A program made the translations under genes and the position numbers. From Lepas anatifera (Eukaryota > Arthropoda > Thecostraca > Lepadidae), in assembly GCA_034440635.1 (NCBI GenBank), contig JAOTON010001078.1, positions 512,001 through 576,000 on the forward strand: a DNA stretch of 64,000 nucleotides, written 5' to 3'. Under the pieces are notes generated by a model that saw only the letters and a list, made by a program, of their open reading frames with translations, was not told the DNA's origin and searched no databases. This document shows, in pieces, positions 56,170 to 64,000 of this stretch (the stretch's first letter is position 1; each line of letters opens with the position of its first letter).

Positions 56170-57003
56170 GGGTAAGCGCGGGTGAGAGTACGCAGGAGAT
56201 AAGAGTACGCAGCAGTTGTTTTGGTTACTTAGAAACCACTGAGATGGTGGATACCCTGGTATAAAAAAGCAGGTTCAGTGCCTTGGCTGCTCAAAAAATT
56301 CAACGTGCTCCTGTTCTTTCCACCAGTGTACAGAGCAAAATAAGTTTTTGAGCACCCTTGATGTAATATTTATTAACTAGGTAAACTTATAGACCATGCT
56401 TCTATTATCAAAACTATTGTATTACGGTCTGTCATCACTAAGAAAGCTGAGCTAGGAGTGTGCTCCAGGACCGGAGCTCACGCTAAAACGCCTGCCAACA
56501 TGTTTATGAAGACTTTCTTCCCAAGGAAGCAGGTCCGGCAAGAGTACGCAGTAGACCATTGGACAAGACTGCGCATGCTTAAGAGATAGGAAAATGTAAT
56601 TTTCGCTCGGGACAGAGTCCGTAATTCATATTTGGGAAACCAAACGTTGCAACATAGTTCTTGTACATTCAGAACGATATAACATTATACAAACACCTAG
56701 TTTGGCGACCAAAAACTTCGCGACATGGCCTATGCACCTAAAGCACAGCGGGGTATTAATGCGTACTCCACCCTCCTCTCTTGCGTACTCTTACCGACCC
56801 ACTCCGGCAAGAGTACGCACGTGACTTTTTATTTTTGATGGTCTCGTGGCGAGTTCCTTTCAGAGACATTGAGTTGAAACATGGACCATGCATAGACAAT
56901 TCTTTAGGCTAAGCAACCGCATAACAATTTTAGCTGTTAGACTTATAGGAGAAAAGTAAAAGCCTTTAGAAAGTTAAGTGCGTACTCTTGTACGGACTTC
57001 CCC
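56170..57003. mobile_element. TA-flanked element with seven GAGTACGCA motifs
   Basis: TA at 56168-56169 and 57004-57005 flank imperfect inverted ends (GGGTAAGCGCGGGTGAGAGT and complement GGGGAAGTCCGTACAAGAGT). The nonamer GAGTACGCA, or its complement with at most one flanking change, occurs about seven times in both orientations. No protein frame. Confidence 0.6.
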
Positions 57004-57078
57004 TACCTGCTGATCAAGAATCGAAATTTGTTGATGAAATTCTGAAAGTGCATATGTAGTTGGATTTTAGGCAGGGGA

Positions 57079-57178
57079 CAGGTGCATTCCCTCCCCAATC
57101 GACACTGGGCGCCCCCTGAAATGGTCACAGTACCCCCTGAAAGTTCGATGACTCCCCTGCAATGTCGCAACTTCCCAG
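57079..57178. mobile_element. hAT-like MITE fragment
   Basis: It contains CCCCAATCGACACTGGGCGC and CCCCCTGAAATGGTCACAGT modules of the 13881/46500 family. Both ends are lost. Confidence 0.55.
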
Positions 57179-57289
57179 TCTAAAAATCATTGCTTATGGT
57201 GCAGAATGAAACTCTCCATAAGATACGTGAATAGGATGGAAATCAAAGATGGTACATGGATCGAAAATCAGCGTTTTCTGATTCAATGT

Positions 57290-57390
57290 AACATATAACA
57301 ACATACGTATATACACATGTCACATATATAACATAACATATACACATGTAACATGTATATACACATGCAACATATACCAACATGTAACAT
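57290..57390. repeat. Degenerate (ACATATACACATGTA)n repeat
   Basis: Four or five variants of TATACACATGTAACAT in tandem. Confidence 0.75.
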
Positions 57391-58004
57391 ATACTTTTGG
57401 GAACACCAATTTAAAAAATACAGGAAGCATGAATTTATACGTTTATTTTAAGGAAAATATATTATCTATTTTAAGGAGTTATAGCCTTGTAAAGAAAGGA
57501 ATGCAAGGACTTTTGACGAATAATGACGTTATCATATAATAATAGCTGGAAGGAGCAGTGGTCTAATTTTCCCAGAACCAAGCTCCTGGTCTAAGATAAC
57601 CCTGTCAACAAAAAAGAGAACAAATCTGAGAGAGTGCCGTGTACTCGGTGTGTCAAGTTGGCATAGAATGACCTTATATGCTGTGTCCAGCCAAATGAAA
57701 GTCTGAAATTGCCTACAGGACTGAGGTATGAATTTCTGTCCCTGGGTGAGGGATATCCTCTGTCGAATCACCTAGTACTTTTTCATGTTAGACAATGCCA
57801 TTTAGTTTCATACGCTTAAGGGGGCTGTAGTCTACAATGGTTCTCTTAACGTTGTCATAAAATCCCCGTTAGTCTGATGGATCCATTAAGAGTGCCCTCT
57901 CTAGACAGAAACATTCTGTCGCCCATGACTTTTGAGTTTCGCCATAGAGTTTTAGTTTTCGCGGTATAACGTCAGAGAGGTGAAATGCGCTGAAAATCAA
58001 CAAT

Positions 58005-59640
58005 GGTTTGAGTCCCACATTAGGTTTTGCATCTTTTCACCATTCAACGCATAGAAAAGCAGCACGTGTTTCCCACTTCTGGTATATTATCTGGTTGCAC
58101 TTCGGCAGGGCTACTTGTCCTCACTCTCTATAACTCGTCCGACGGCTAAGCTTAAGTTTTATGTACAAATCTCCCCTCCTTCTCTCGGTTAGTTTCGGGC
58201 CGGGTCACAATCTTCGCCACTCAGCAAAAACCCATTACGCGACACTCCTGACTTCAGCGAACTCGGCCGCCGGCTAGCCCGTGCTGACTGGCGCCGTCTC
58301 ACCTGCACGAAGAGCAACCTCGGATAGTGGAGCAGATAACTAAGCCAATAGAGGAAAAATAATGGCTAGGAATGTTTGAAAATTATGATTTTAATACATC
58401 TCCTCGTTTATTGTTTCAAGCTTTGTCATTTTCATGGAGAAATATCCGCTGAATTTTTCGCAATACAAGTGAACACGCCTCCACCAATCAACGGCCGCTG
58501 TCCGCTGGGTGTCGTTTGCCCGCAGGCAGTGGCGGATCCAGGGGGGGGCAAAAAGGCAATTGCCCCCCAAACGGAAAAGCTCGGGGCAAAACTATGTTTT
58601 TGCCCCCCAAAGCGATCGACCTCCTTTTTCCCCCGACTCCTTTTTAGCTTGTAAGCAAAATTTTGGTGCTTCAACTCTCAACTTCAAACAGAATTAGAGA
58701 AGTTCAGTGTAAATATCGGGGCTTGGATAGGAAAAAATGTATCTTGAGCCCATATTTTTCACCCCGTGACGTTTTTTTTTGGTTTTCGTCTCCAGTTCCC
58801 AAAATCCTACCGAAAAGGCATATTGTAGCGCAATTTTTCACTGCGCGACGTTTTTTTTTTTTTTTTTTGCTTTTCGACTTTGGTTTGCCCCTCCCAAACC
58901 AACCGGCTAGATCCGCCACTGCCCGCAGGCACAGAGGTTACAGAGGTCACGCTGGGCGCCGCTGGCGCCGAGTTCAAGCGCATCGGTGGGGAGGGGTCGC
59001 GTGGCAGATTATAAAACCTACGTGCGTGGTGTTTGAGAATGGTGGTGGTTGTGCCTGCTGTTGGACTGAGGGAGGGGACAGGTGTAGCAGACATTCCGTG
59101 CACGTGGGTGGATATATGGGTGAGGTGATTGTGCAGTATGCATTGTCGCTAGCACTGAGAAAACATGAGTATGAGTTCATTAAATGAGTTAGTAATATGA
59201 ATATGCTTGGCGGGCGAAATTCGAGTCCTTAGTATTTTTAGACATCCGGGCACATAATACAGCTTTTCAAGACTTCTTTCAATTGACACACACTTATTGG
59301 TAATACAGCACACGGTATACGTGACATACACGGCTAGCTGACATTCCATGCGTATGCAACATTAAAAGTTTAAGATTCTAAAATGATTATTTCAGGCGGA
59401 GGTATAAGTAGTTCTGACCATGTAAAGAATGAGGGTCCAAGGTAAATGACAGGATGCAGGAGGTAATTAAGTGACAAGGTAAGCCTATTTAAATAGCATA
59501 AACATCGCTGTATTCCTTTAGCATGAGCCATTCCCCAATCGCATCCTTTCGATGTCGCCGCCACCCAGCTTCCAGGTAGACAGAAGTCACGTGGAAGCCA
59601 GGTAGACAGAAGCACGCCGTCTAACCGTGATAGTCTTCCG
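58005..59640 (+). repeat. Long interspersed repeat, copy 2 with hAT-like insertion
   Basis: It aligns with 39215-40435 apart from the insertion at 58527-58921 and a short duplication of GTAGACAGAAG near 59575-59610. Function unknown. Confidence 0.8.
58527..58921. mobile_element. hAT-like element with perfect target duplication
   Basis: It starts CAGTGGCGGATCCAGGGG and ends CTAGATCCGCCACTG. CCCGCAGG lies on both sides (58519-58526 and 58922-58929). The homologous repeat at 39.7 kb has no insertion, giving an empty site. The interior has TTGCCCCCCAAA modules and a poly-T run; the long open frames are not recognisable proteins. Confidence 0.93.
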
Positions 59641-59677
59641 GTGAGCCCATGTCACTTGCCTCTTGCTTGCACTTTAA

Positions 59678-60468
59678 AGGGAGATACGCGAAAAAATTAT
59701 TATTGTGATTTCTTGCTATTTGAAAAATCCTGATAACGAAACTATCAATTATTTTTGCATCTTCGGCAAAATTTTGGGAGGCCACTTACTTATTAGCTAA
59801 ATAGGTTAACAGTTTCGATAAAATGCCCATCACTTACCCATGCCCATACCCATCACTTACTTTTCGAAAACTATTTAAAGTTAAAAAGTAATGTTTTTAT
59901 AATACAAATGTCTGTTCTCTTGTATTTGTATTTGAATTAATTTAAAAAAAAACTTTTAAAAACTACAAAATGAATTAGTTTGCCCTAAAAACGGAAAAAA
60001 CTTAATTACTCAAATCTTCAGCGGTTTCGTACTTCGGGTCTTGAGTCATTTTCTGCTTTGGCCCCAGGTTGACAAAACTTTTGCGTCAGATAGGTCACGT
60101 GACCCCGGTTTGAGAATTCCTAGGTTTCTGATTGGTTAATTGTGATTTCTTTTAAGCCCCATATTTCTGCTTCAAAAGAGTTTTGGAATGTTGTTTTTCT
60201 AAAGTAATTTTTTCTGTAGTAGTCCAAAGTTCTACATCACTGTTTAGGATAGATATCACCTAATTCTTAGAGAAATTGATAGCCTTAGCCGTGTGTACGT
60301 CTTATACATCGATGTGAGGTGTACCGGTAAAGTCGTATAGAAATGTTGACTTTGAGAGCAATTTTAAGGCATTTGCAGGCCGAATTCGCAAAAAAGAAAA
60401 TAGGACTTATAAAACAACTTTTTGTAACCTTTTGATATAGCCAATAATTTTTTTTCGCCTATCTCTCT
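59678..60468. mobile_element. TTAA-flanked MITE, full length
   Basis: TTAA at 59674-59677 and 60469-60472 flank ends AGGGAGATACGCGAAAAAAT and complement AGAGAGATAGGCGAAAAAAA. 791 bp, AT-rich, noncoding. It is the reference for the split halves at 5703-6165 and 14300-14615. Confidence 0.8.
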
Positions 60469-60477
60469 TTAATAGGG

Positions 60478-60876
60478 AACAATTGGAACGCGAAACAAGA
60501 CAGTCAGGACATTTGGCATTGTCAAGACCACGAAACAACCATGGCAAAAGAAATTTCATTTACCGTGGATCTCAGCTCTTCAACACATCATGCATGACCC
60601 TCGGATCTCCTCACAAAATGAGCTACGGAATGTTTAAAAAAGCTATAAGGCAAATGTTGCATGGGGAGTAGTCTTTCTTTTTAAGTTCACGGTACCGTGT
60701 TTACTTTTAGACATTTTAGTTTTTAGATTTTTACCTGCATTTATGCCATTGCTTTTATTTTAATGTGTATGGACGAGGTGTAGTAGCACTGATTTTCGAT
60801 GTTTGTGATGGCAAAGACCTTTGAATAGCCCAACATGTGTGGAATGGTCTGCTTTTGTCAATACATACATACATAG
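60478..60876 (+). pseudogene. Non-LTR retrotransposon 3' end (ORF2 tail plus ATAC repeat)
   Basis: The frame reads SGHLALSRPRNNHGKRNFIY then RGSQLFNTS, the tail block of Jockey/CR1-type ORF2 proteins, with a stop at 60669-60671. A ~190-bp 3' UTR ends in CAATACATACATACATA, a typical short-repeat tail. The rest of the element is absent. Confidence 0.75.
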
Positions 60877-60880
60877 TTAT

Positions 60881-61048
60881 CAGTGGCGCACCCAAGGGGG
60901 GGCCAGCGGGCCCGGGTCCCCCCCTTACGCTTCGGCTCTAAAGTGGCGCCCCCCGCCCGTGTCGGGCGCCGAAGGCGCCCGACATGGATTTTAACAATAC
61001 TTGGCCAGCCCCTGGATAGAAAAAGACGCGCCCCTAGAGCCAAGGTGA
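60881..61048 (+). mobile_element. hAT-like left end leading into GGCGCC array
   Basis: CAGTGGCGCACCCAAGGGGG at 60881 is a hAT-like terminus. The following G/C-rich sequence with GGCGCCCCCCGCCC leads straight into the tandem array. Confidence 0.5.
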
Positions 61049-62288
61049 CCCTGGATAGCATAAAGGCGCCCTTTTAATGAGCAAAGGCGCCCCCTGGAAA
61101 GCATAGGCGCCCCCTGGATAGCACAGGCGCCCCTGGACAGAAAAAGGCGCCCCCCAAGAGCAAAGGCGCCCGTGGATAGCATAGGCGCACCTTGGATAGA
61201 AAGGCAACCCTGGATAGCAAATGCGCCCCTGGGGGATATCGGCGCCCCCTGGAAAGCATAGGTGCCCCCTGGATAGCGCAGGCGCCCCCTGGAGAGCACA
61301 TGCGCCCCCTGGACAGCAAAAGGCACCCTTCACGAGCAAAGTCACCCTTGGATAGTAAAGGCGCACCTTGGGTAGAAAGACAACCATTGATAGCAAATGC
61401 GCCCCTGGGAGGCATAGGCGCCCCCCTGGGAAGCATAAGCGCCTCCTGGATAACACAGGCGCCCCCTGGACAGCAAAAGGCGCCCCTCAAGAGCCAAGGC
61501 GCACCTTGAATAGAAAGGCAACCCTGGTTAGCAAATGCGCCCCTGGGAGGCATAGCCGCCCACTGGGAAGCATAAGCGCCCCTTCGATAGCACGGGCGCC
61601 TCCTGGAGAGCACAGGCGCCCTTGGACAGCAAAAGGCGCACCTCAAGAGCAAAGGCGCCCATTGATAGCAAATGTGCACCTTGAATAGAAAGGTAACCCT
61701 AGAGAGCAAATGCGCCCGAGAGGCATAGGCGCCCCCTGGCAAGCGTAAGCGCCCTGGATAGCACAGGCGCCCCCTGGACAGCAAAAAGCGCCCATCAAGA
61801 GCAAAGGCGCAACTTAAATAGAAAGGCAACCCTGGATAGAAAATGCGCCCGTGGGAGGCATAGGCGCCCCCTGGAGAGCACAGGCGCCCCCTAGACAGCA
61901 AACGGTGCTCCTCAAGAGTGAAGGCGCCCGTGAATAGCAAAGGCGCACCTTGAATAGAAAGGCAGCCCTGGACAGCGAATGCGCCCCTGGGGGACATCGG
62001 CGCCCCCTGGAAAGCATAGGTGCCCCCTGGATAGCGCAGGCGCCCCCTGGAGAGCACATGCGCCCCCTGGACAGCAAAAGGCGCCCATCAAGAGCAAAGG
62101 TGCCCCTGGAAAACAAAGGCGCTCCCCGGATAGAAAGGCAGCCTTGGATAACAAATGTGTCCCTGGGAGGCTTAAGCGCCCCCCTTGGAAATTATAAGCG
62201 CCCCTGGGAGGCATAAGGTGCCCCCTGAACAAAAAAAGGCGCTTCTCAAGAGCAAAGGCGCCCCCTCGAAAGCAAAAACACTCTGTGG
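61049..62288. repeat. GGCGCC-rich higher-order tandem array
   Basis: The basic module is ~18-21 bp (GGCGCCCCCTGGATAGCA with AAG/CAG/ACA variants). Modules are arranged in about seven higher-order units of ~135-178 bp, each marked by TTGAATAGAAAGGCAACCCTGG-like punctuation (core ATAGAAAGGCAACCCTGG near 61192, 61367, 61506, 61679, 61813, 61949 and 62127). Open frames of up to 327 codons on the minus strand come from the repeat and match no protein family. Confidence 0.9.
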
Positions 62289-62302
62289 ACATCAAAAGCC
62301 GC

Positions 62303-62695
62303 CATTGGCGGACGCAGGGGGGTATTACGGCCATGGTCTCCCCCAAAGCGCTGGAAGGGGGGGCCAAACTATATTTTGCCCCCAAAGGCCGGGAAGTTTT
62401 TTTTTGAAAAAAACGGTTTACACTAGGTCTGTCGAGCAATTAAATCTTCTGAATTCTGAAACCCACGATCATGTGATAATAACCGTCGCAGCCAGGAAAC
62501 GATCACGTGGATGCGCACGCAGCGCCAGCGTTCAATCAGGGAAATCCCCAGGGGTGAATCCAAAAGAATCGTTTAGGGAGGGCACCGGACGGCAAAAAAT
62601 CCCCCAAAAGTGTTTTCCAAAGGCACTGCCAAAAGAGGGGTGGCGTGGTGACATTAGGGGTCATGGGCGGATTGCTGCTCCTGAATCCGCCCCTG
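62303..62695. mobile_element. hAT-like nonautonomous element
   Basis: Left end CATTGGCGGACGCAGGGGGG and right end complement CAGGGGCGGATTCAGGAGCA. A GGGCGGATT/AATCCGCCC hairpin sits just inside the right end. The left interior resembles the 58527 element (CAAACTATATTTTGCCCCC). No matching target duplication was seen. Confidence 0.5.
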
Positions 62696-62708
62696 GAATT
62701 ATCTACCA

Positions 62709-62925
62709 GAAGCCAATTTCATAAATAAACAATTTCATAAACTTTTGTGAAACTCACCGACCAATCAGAGGGGGGATCGGGAGAGTTCCCTAGTTATACC
62801 TATATGACTAAATACCTTGTCAGACTATCAAAGTATCTACTAACAACCTTTTATGAAATTGTTAGGTAGTAAATACTCGCTAGCTACGTAGTACTTACTC
62901 ATAGAGCGTTTATGAAATTGGCTTC
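62709..62925. mobile_element. Short MITE with 17-bp perfect inverted repeats
   Basis: GAAGCCAATTTCATAAA at 62709-62725 and its exact complement at 62909-62925. The 217-bp element is noncoding. An imperfect ~44-bp duplication (GATGTTTGTTGTGC...GAATTG) follows it. Confidence 0.75.
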
Positions 62926-63098
62926 AGATGTTTGTTGTGCACTGCTGCACGAATTGTTTTGATGGAATTGATGTTTGTTGTGCTTGGCGAATTGTATTCG
63001 CGCAGCTGGCGCAATTGGCGCAATTGCCGCCGTTGCCCAGCTGTTGCATACTAGAAAATAAGGGGAGATAGCAGGCTAGGTGCCGATTTCTCAGAAAC

Positions 63099-63217
63099 AT
63101 GGAGCCTTTGCCAAAGAAACGTCGCAAAATGTCGGGTGCGCAAAATAGGGCAAAGAAAAAGCAAATGGCTTTGGAGTCCGCCGCGTGTCATTCACGGTCT
63201 ATCCTGGATTTCTGCAG
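63099..63217 (+). CDS. Probable first exon of a hAT/ZMYM-type transposase-derived gene
   Basis: ATG at 63099 starts MEPLPKKRRKMSGAQNRAKK then KQMALESAACHSRSILDFC, with the next Arg codon split at AG before a GTATGT donor (63218). A basic 'KKRRKMSGAQNRxxKK' head, followed by a hydrophobic-aromatic 'ILDFC/ITSFF'-like end, is typical of the N-terminus of TTF-type zinc-finger hAT transposases and ZMYM-like relatives. No downstream exons (TTF zinc finger, RNase H-like core, dimerisation domain) lie within the window. If unspliced, the frame runs only to 63253. Confidence 0.45.
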
Positions 63218-63349
63218 GTATGTAGCCAACATGGGAAAAGTCTTTCACATGTAAATGCTGTCCTCAACTCATCCATATCTGAGTGCGTCAAGGTATTATG
63301 TCAACCTTAAAATCGTAAGCGCAATAATTATTTTCAAATCGGGAAAGCA

Positions 63350-63450
63350 TGGGGGATCCAGAATTGCCGATCGGGGGGAGGGGCTTGTCGTAAAGGAGGG
63401 GCACCATCCGGACCGGGCAGGGTCACAAAAACCTAGAAGGTGGGCGCAGG
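63350..63450 (-). mobile_element. hAT-like MITE, partial reverse copy
   Basis: GGGGGATCCAGAATTGCCGA and GGGGCACCATCCGGACCGGG are reverse-complement modules of the CATAGGCGGATCC family. The other end was not found. Confidence 0.55.
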
Positions 63451-63605
63451 GGTCAGTGAAACACGCTAGAGATGGGCCTGACCGTAAGATTTCCGAATCT
63501 ATTCTGATAAAAACACAAACCCATTCCAAACACACAGTCATCCTCTTGGTCGCTTATTCGTTGACACCCTCACACGCACGGAGGCTCCCCTTTGAACTGT
63601 TTTAA

Positions 63606-64000
63606 AGGGAATGTGGCACCCTGATGCAATTCGAGATAGGGGTGGTTTCCGGGGTATTTTGTGCTGAAAATGATGAATTGGGCCATATTTTGGCTGCAAA
63701 ATGGCACACAGCCTTAGCTGCTGACGTGCCCAAAAACCCCAATGGCTGAAAAATGGCTCAAAAGGTGAGTTTTTGCAATATTTGATGTTTCGTTGCCAGA
63801 TATTAATAGCCTCCATATTTGGAGGAACTCTACTGTCGTACTTAACTGGTTGCCTGCGCCACATTTGAAGACGAATATAAATGACAAATTTTGAACTAAG
63901 TTAGGCTACTAATACGCGCAAAAATGACTGGGATCGAATTCTGCCACTTTTGTTTATTGATAAAAGTTTATTTCAACTTCCGCACCAGTCATTGAAGCAA
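63606..64000. mobile_element. TTAA-type MITE, left end
   Basis: TTAA (63602-63605) followed by AGGGAATGTGGCACCCTG matches the 55677 family's end. The interior differs, and the right end is not visible before the window stops. Confidence 0.5.

Noticed and set aside
58663..59187. 174-codon plus-strand frame spanning 58.7-59.2 kb
   Set aside because: It crosses from a hAT-like insertion with a poly-T run into an older repeat; a chimera of two noncoding elements.
61074..62057. 327-codon minus-strand open frame
   Set aside because: It lies wholly in the GGCGCC tandem array. Other frames on both strands are equally open, and no protein family is recognisable.

Overview
The window is invertebrate metazoan nuclear DNA. 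It has spliced genes with GT-AG introns, no operons or ribosome-binding sites, GC-rich coding exons in AT-rich spacer, abundant microsatellites, and a dense, diverse set of transposons. The species cannot be fixed from the sequence; an arthropod or another protostome is plausible but is only a guess.

Two host genes are recognisable. At the left edge, on the minus strand, are the first three coding exons of a PP2C-type Ser/Thr phosphatase of the PPM1H/J/M group (3553 down to 755); the rest lies beyond position 1. From 20559 to 29640 on the plus strand is an almost complete DEK chromatin-protein gene: acidic N-terminus, pseudo-SAP/SAP region, AT-hook-like basic stretch, lysine-rich region, and the C-terminal DEK domain ending in Leu-Ile-Ser-stop. 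The two genes do not form an operon or an obvious pathway. Weaker coding traces are an orphan exon near 17.4-17.6 kb (minus), a possible ATPAF1-like exon at 18.1 kb, and a hAT/ZMYM-like first exon at 63.1 kb.

The most unusual structure is in DEK. Several introns contain minisatellites whose repeat unit spans an exon-intron junction. About seven extra acceptor modules precede the exon at 22083. About 14 units carry the acceptor of the exon at 23171. Three degenerate acceptor copies precede the exon at 24483. About 16 copies of the donor follow the exon ending at 26389. A further minisatellite starts just after the donor at 28656, and one lies upstream of the gene (19.65-20.15 kb).

The remainder is mostly mobile DNA. 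hAT-like MITEs have 8-bp target duplications, perfect at 13.9, 46.5 and 58.5 kb. The 46.5 kb copy is nested in a larger hAT-like element, and the 58.5 kb insertion has a paralogous empty site at 39.7 kb. TTAA-flanked, piggyBac-like elements include an inverted pair at 9.9 and 12.5 kb and a third copy at 48.3 kb. A second TTAA family lies at 1.6, 5.7/14.3, 55.7, 59.7 and 63.6 kb. TA-flanked elements with repeated internal motifs lie at 48.0-49.9 and 56.2-57.0 kb. A tRNA-derived SINE family has three members. Two decayed non-LTR retrotransposons with RNase H domains occupy 50.2-52.4 and 53.3-55.67 kb, and other retrotransposon fragments are at 11.5, 38.6 and 60.5 kb. A long GGCGCC-rich array fills 61.0-62.3 kb. 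The intervals 4.2-5.7, 6.5-8.4, 15.1-16.7, 31.7-33.1, 35.2-35.9 and 40.4-43.5 kb are AT-rich and show no convincing genes.
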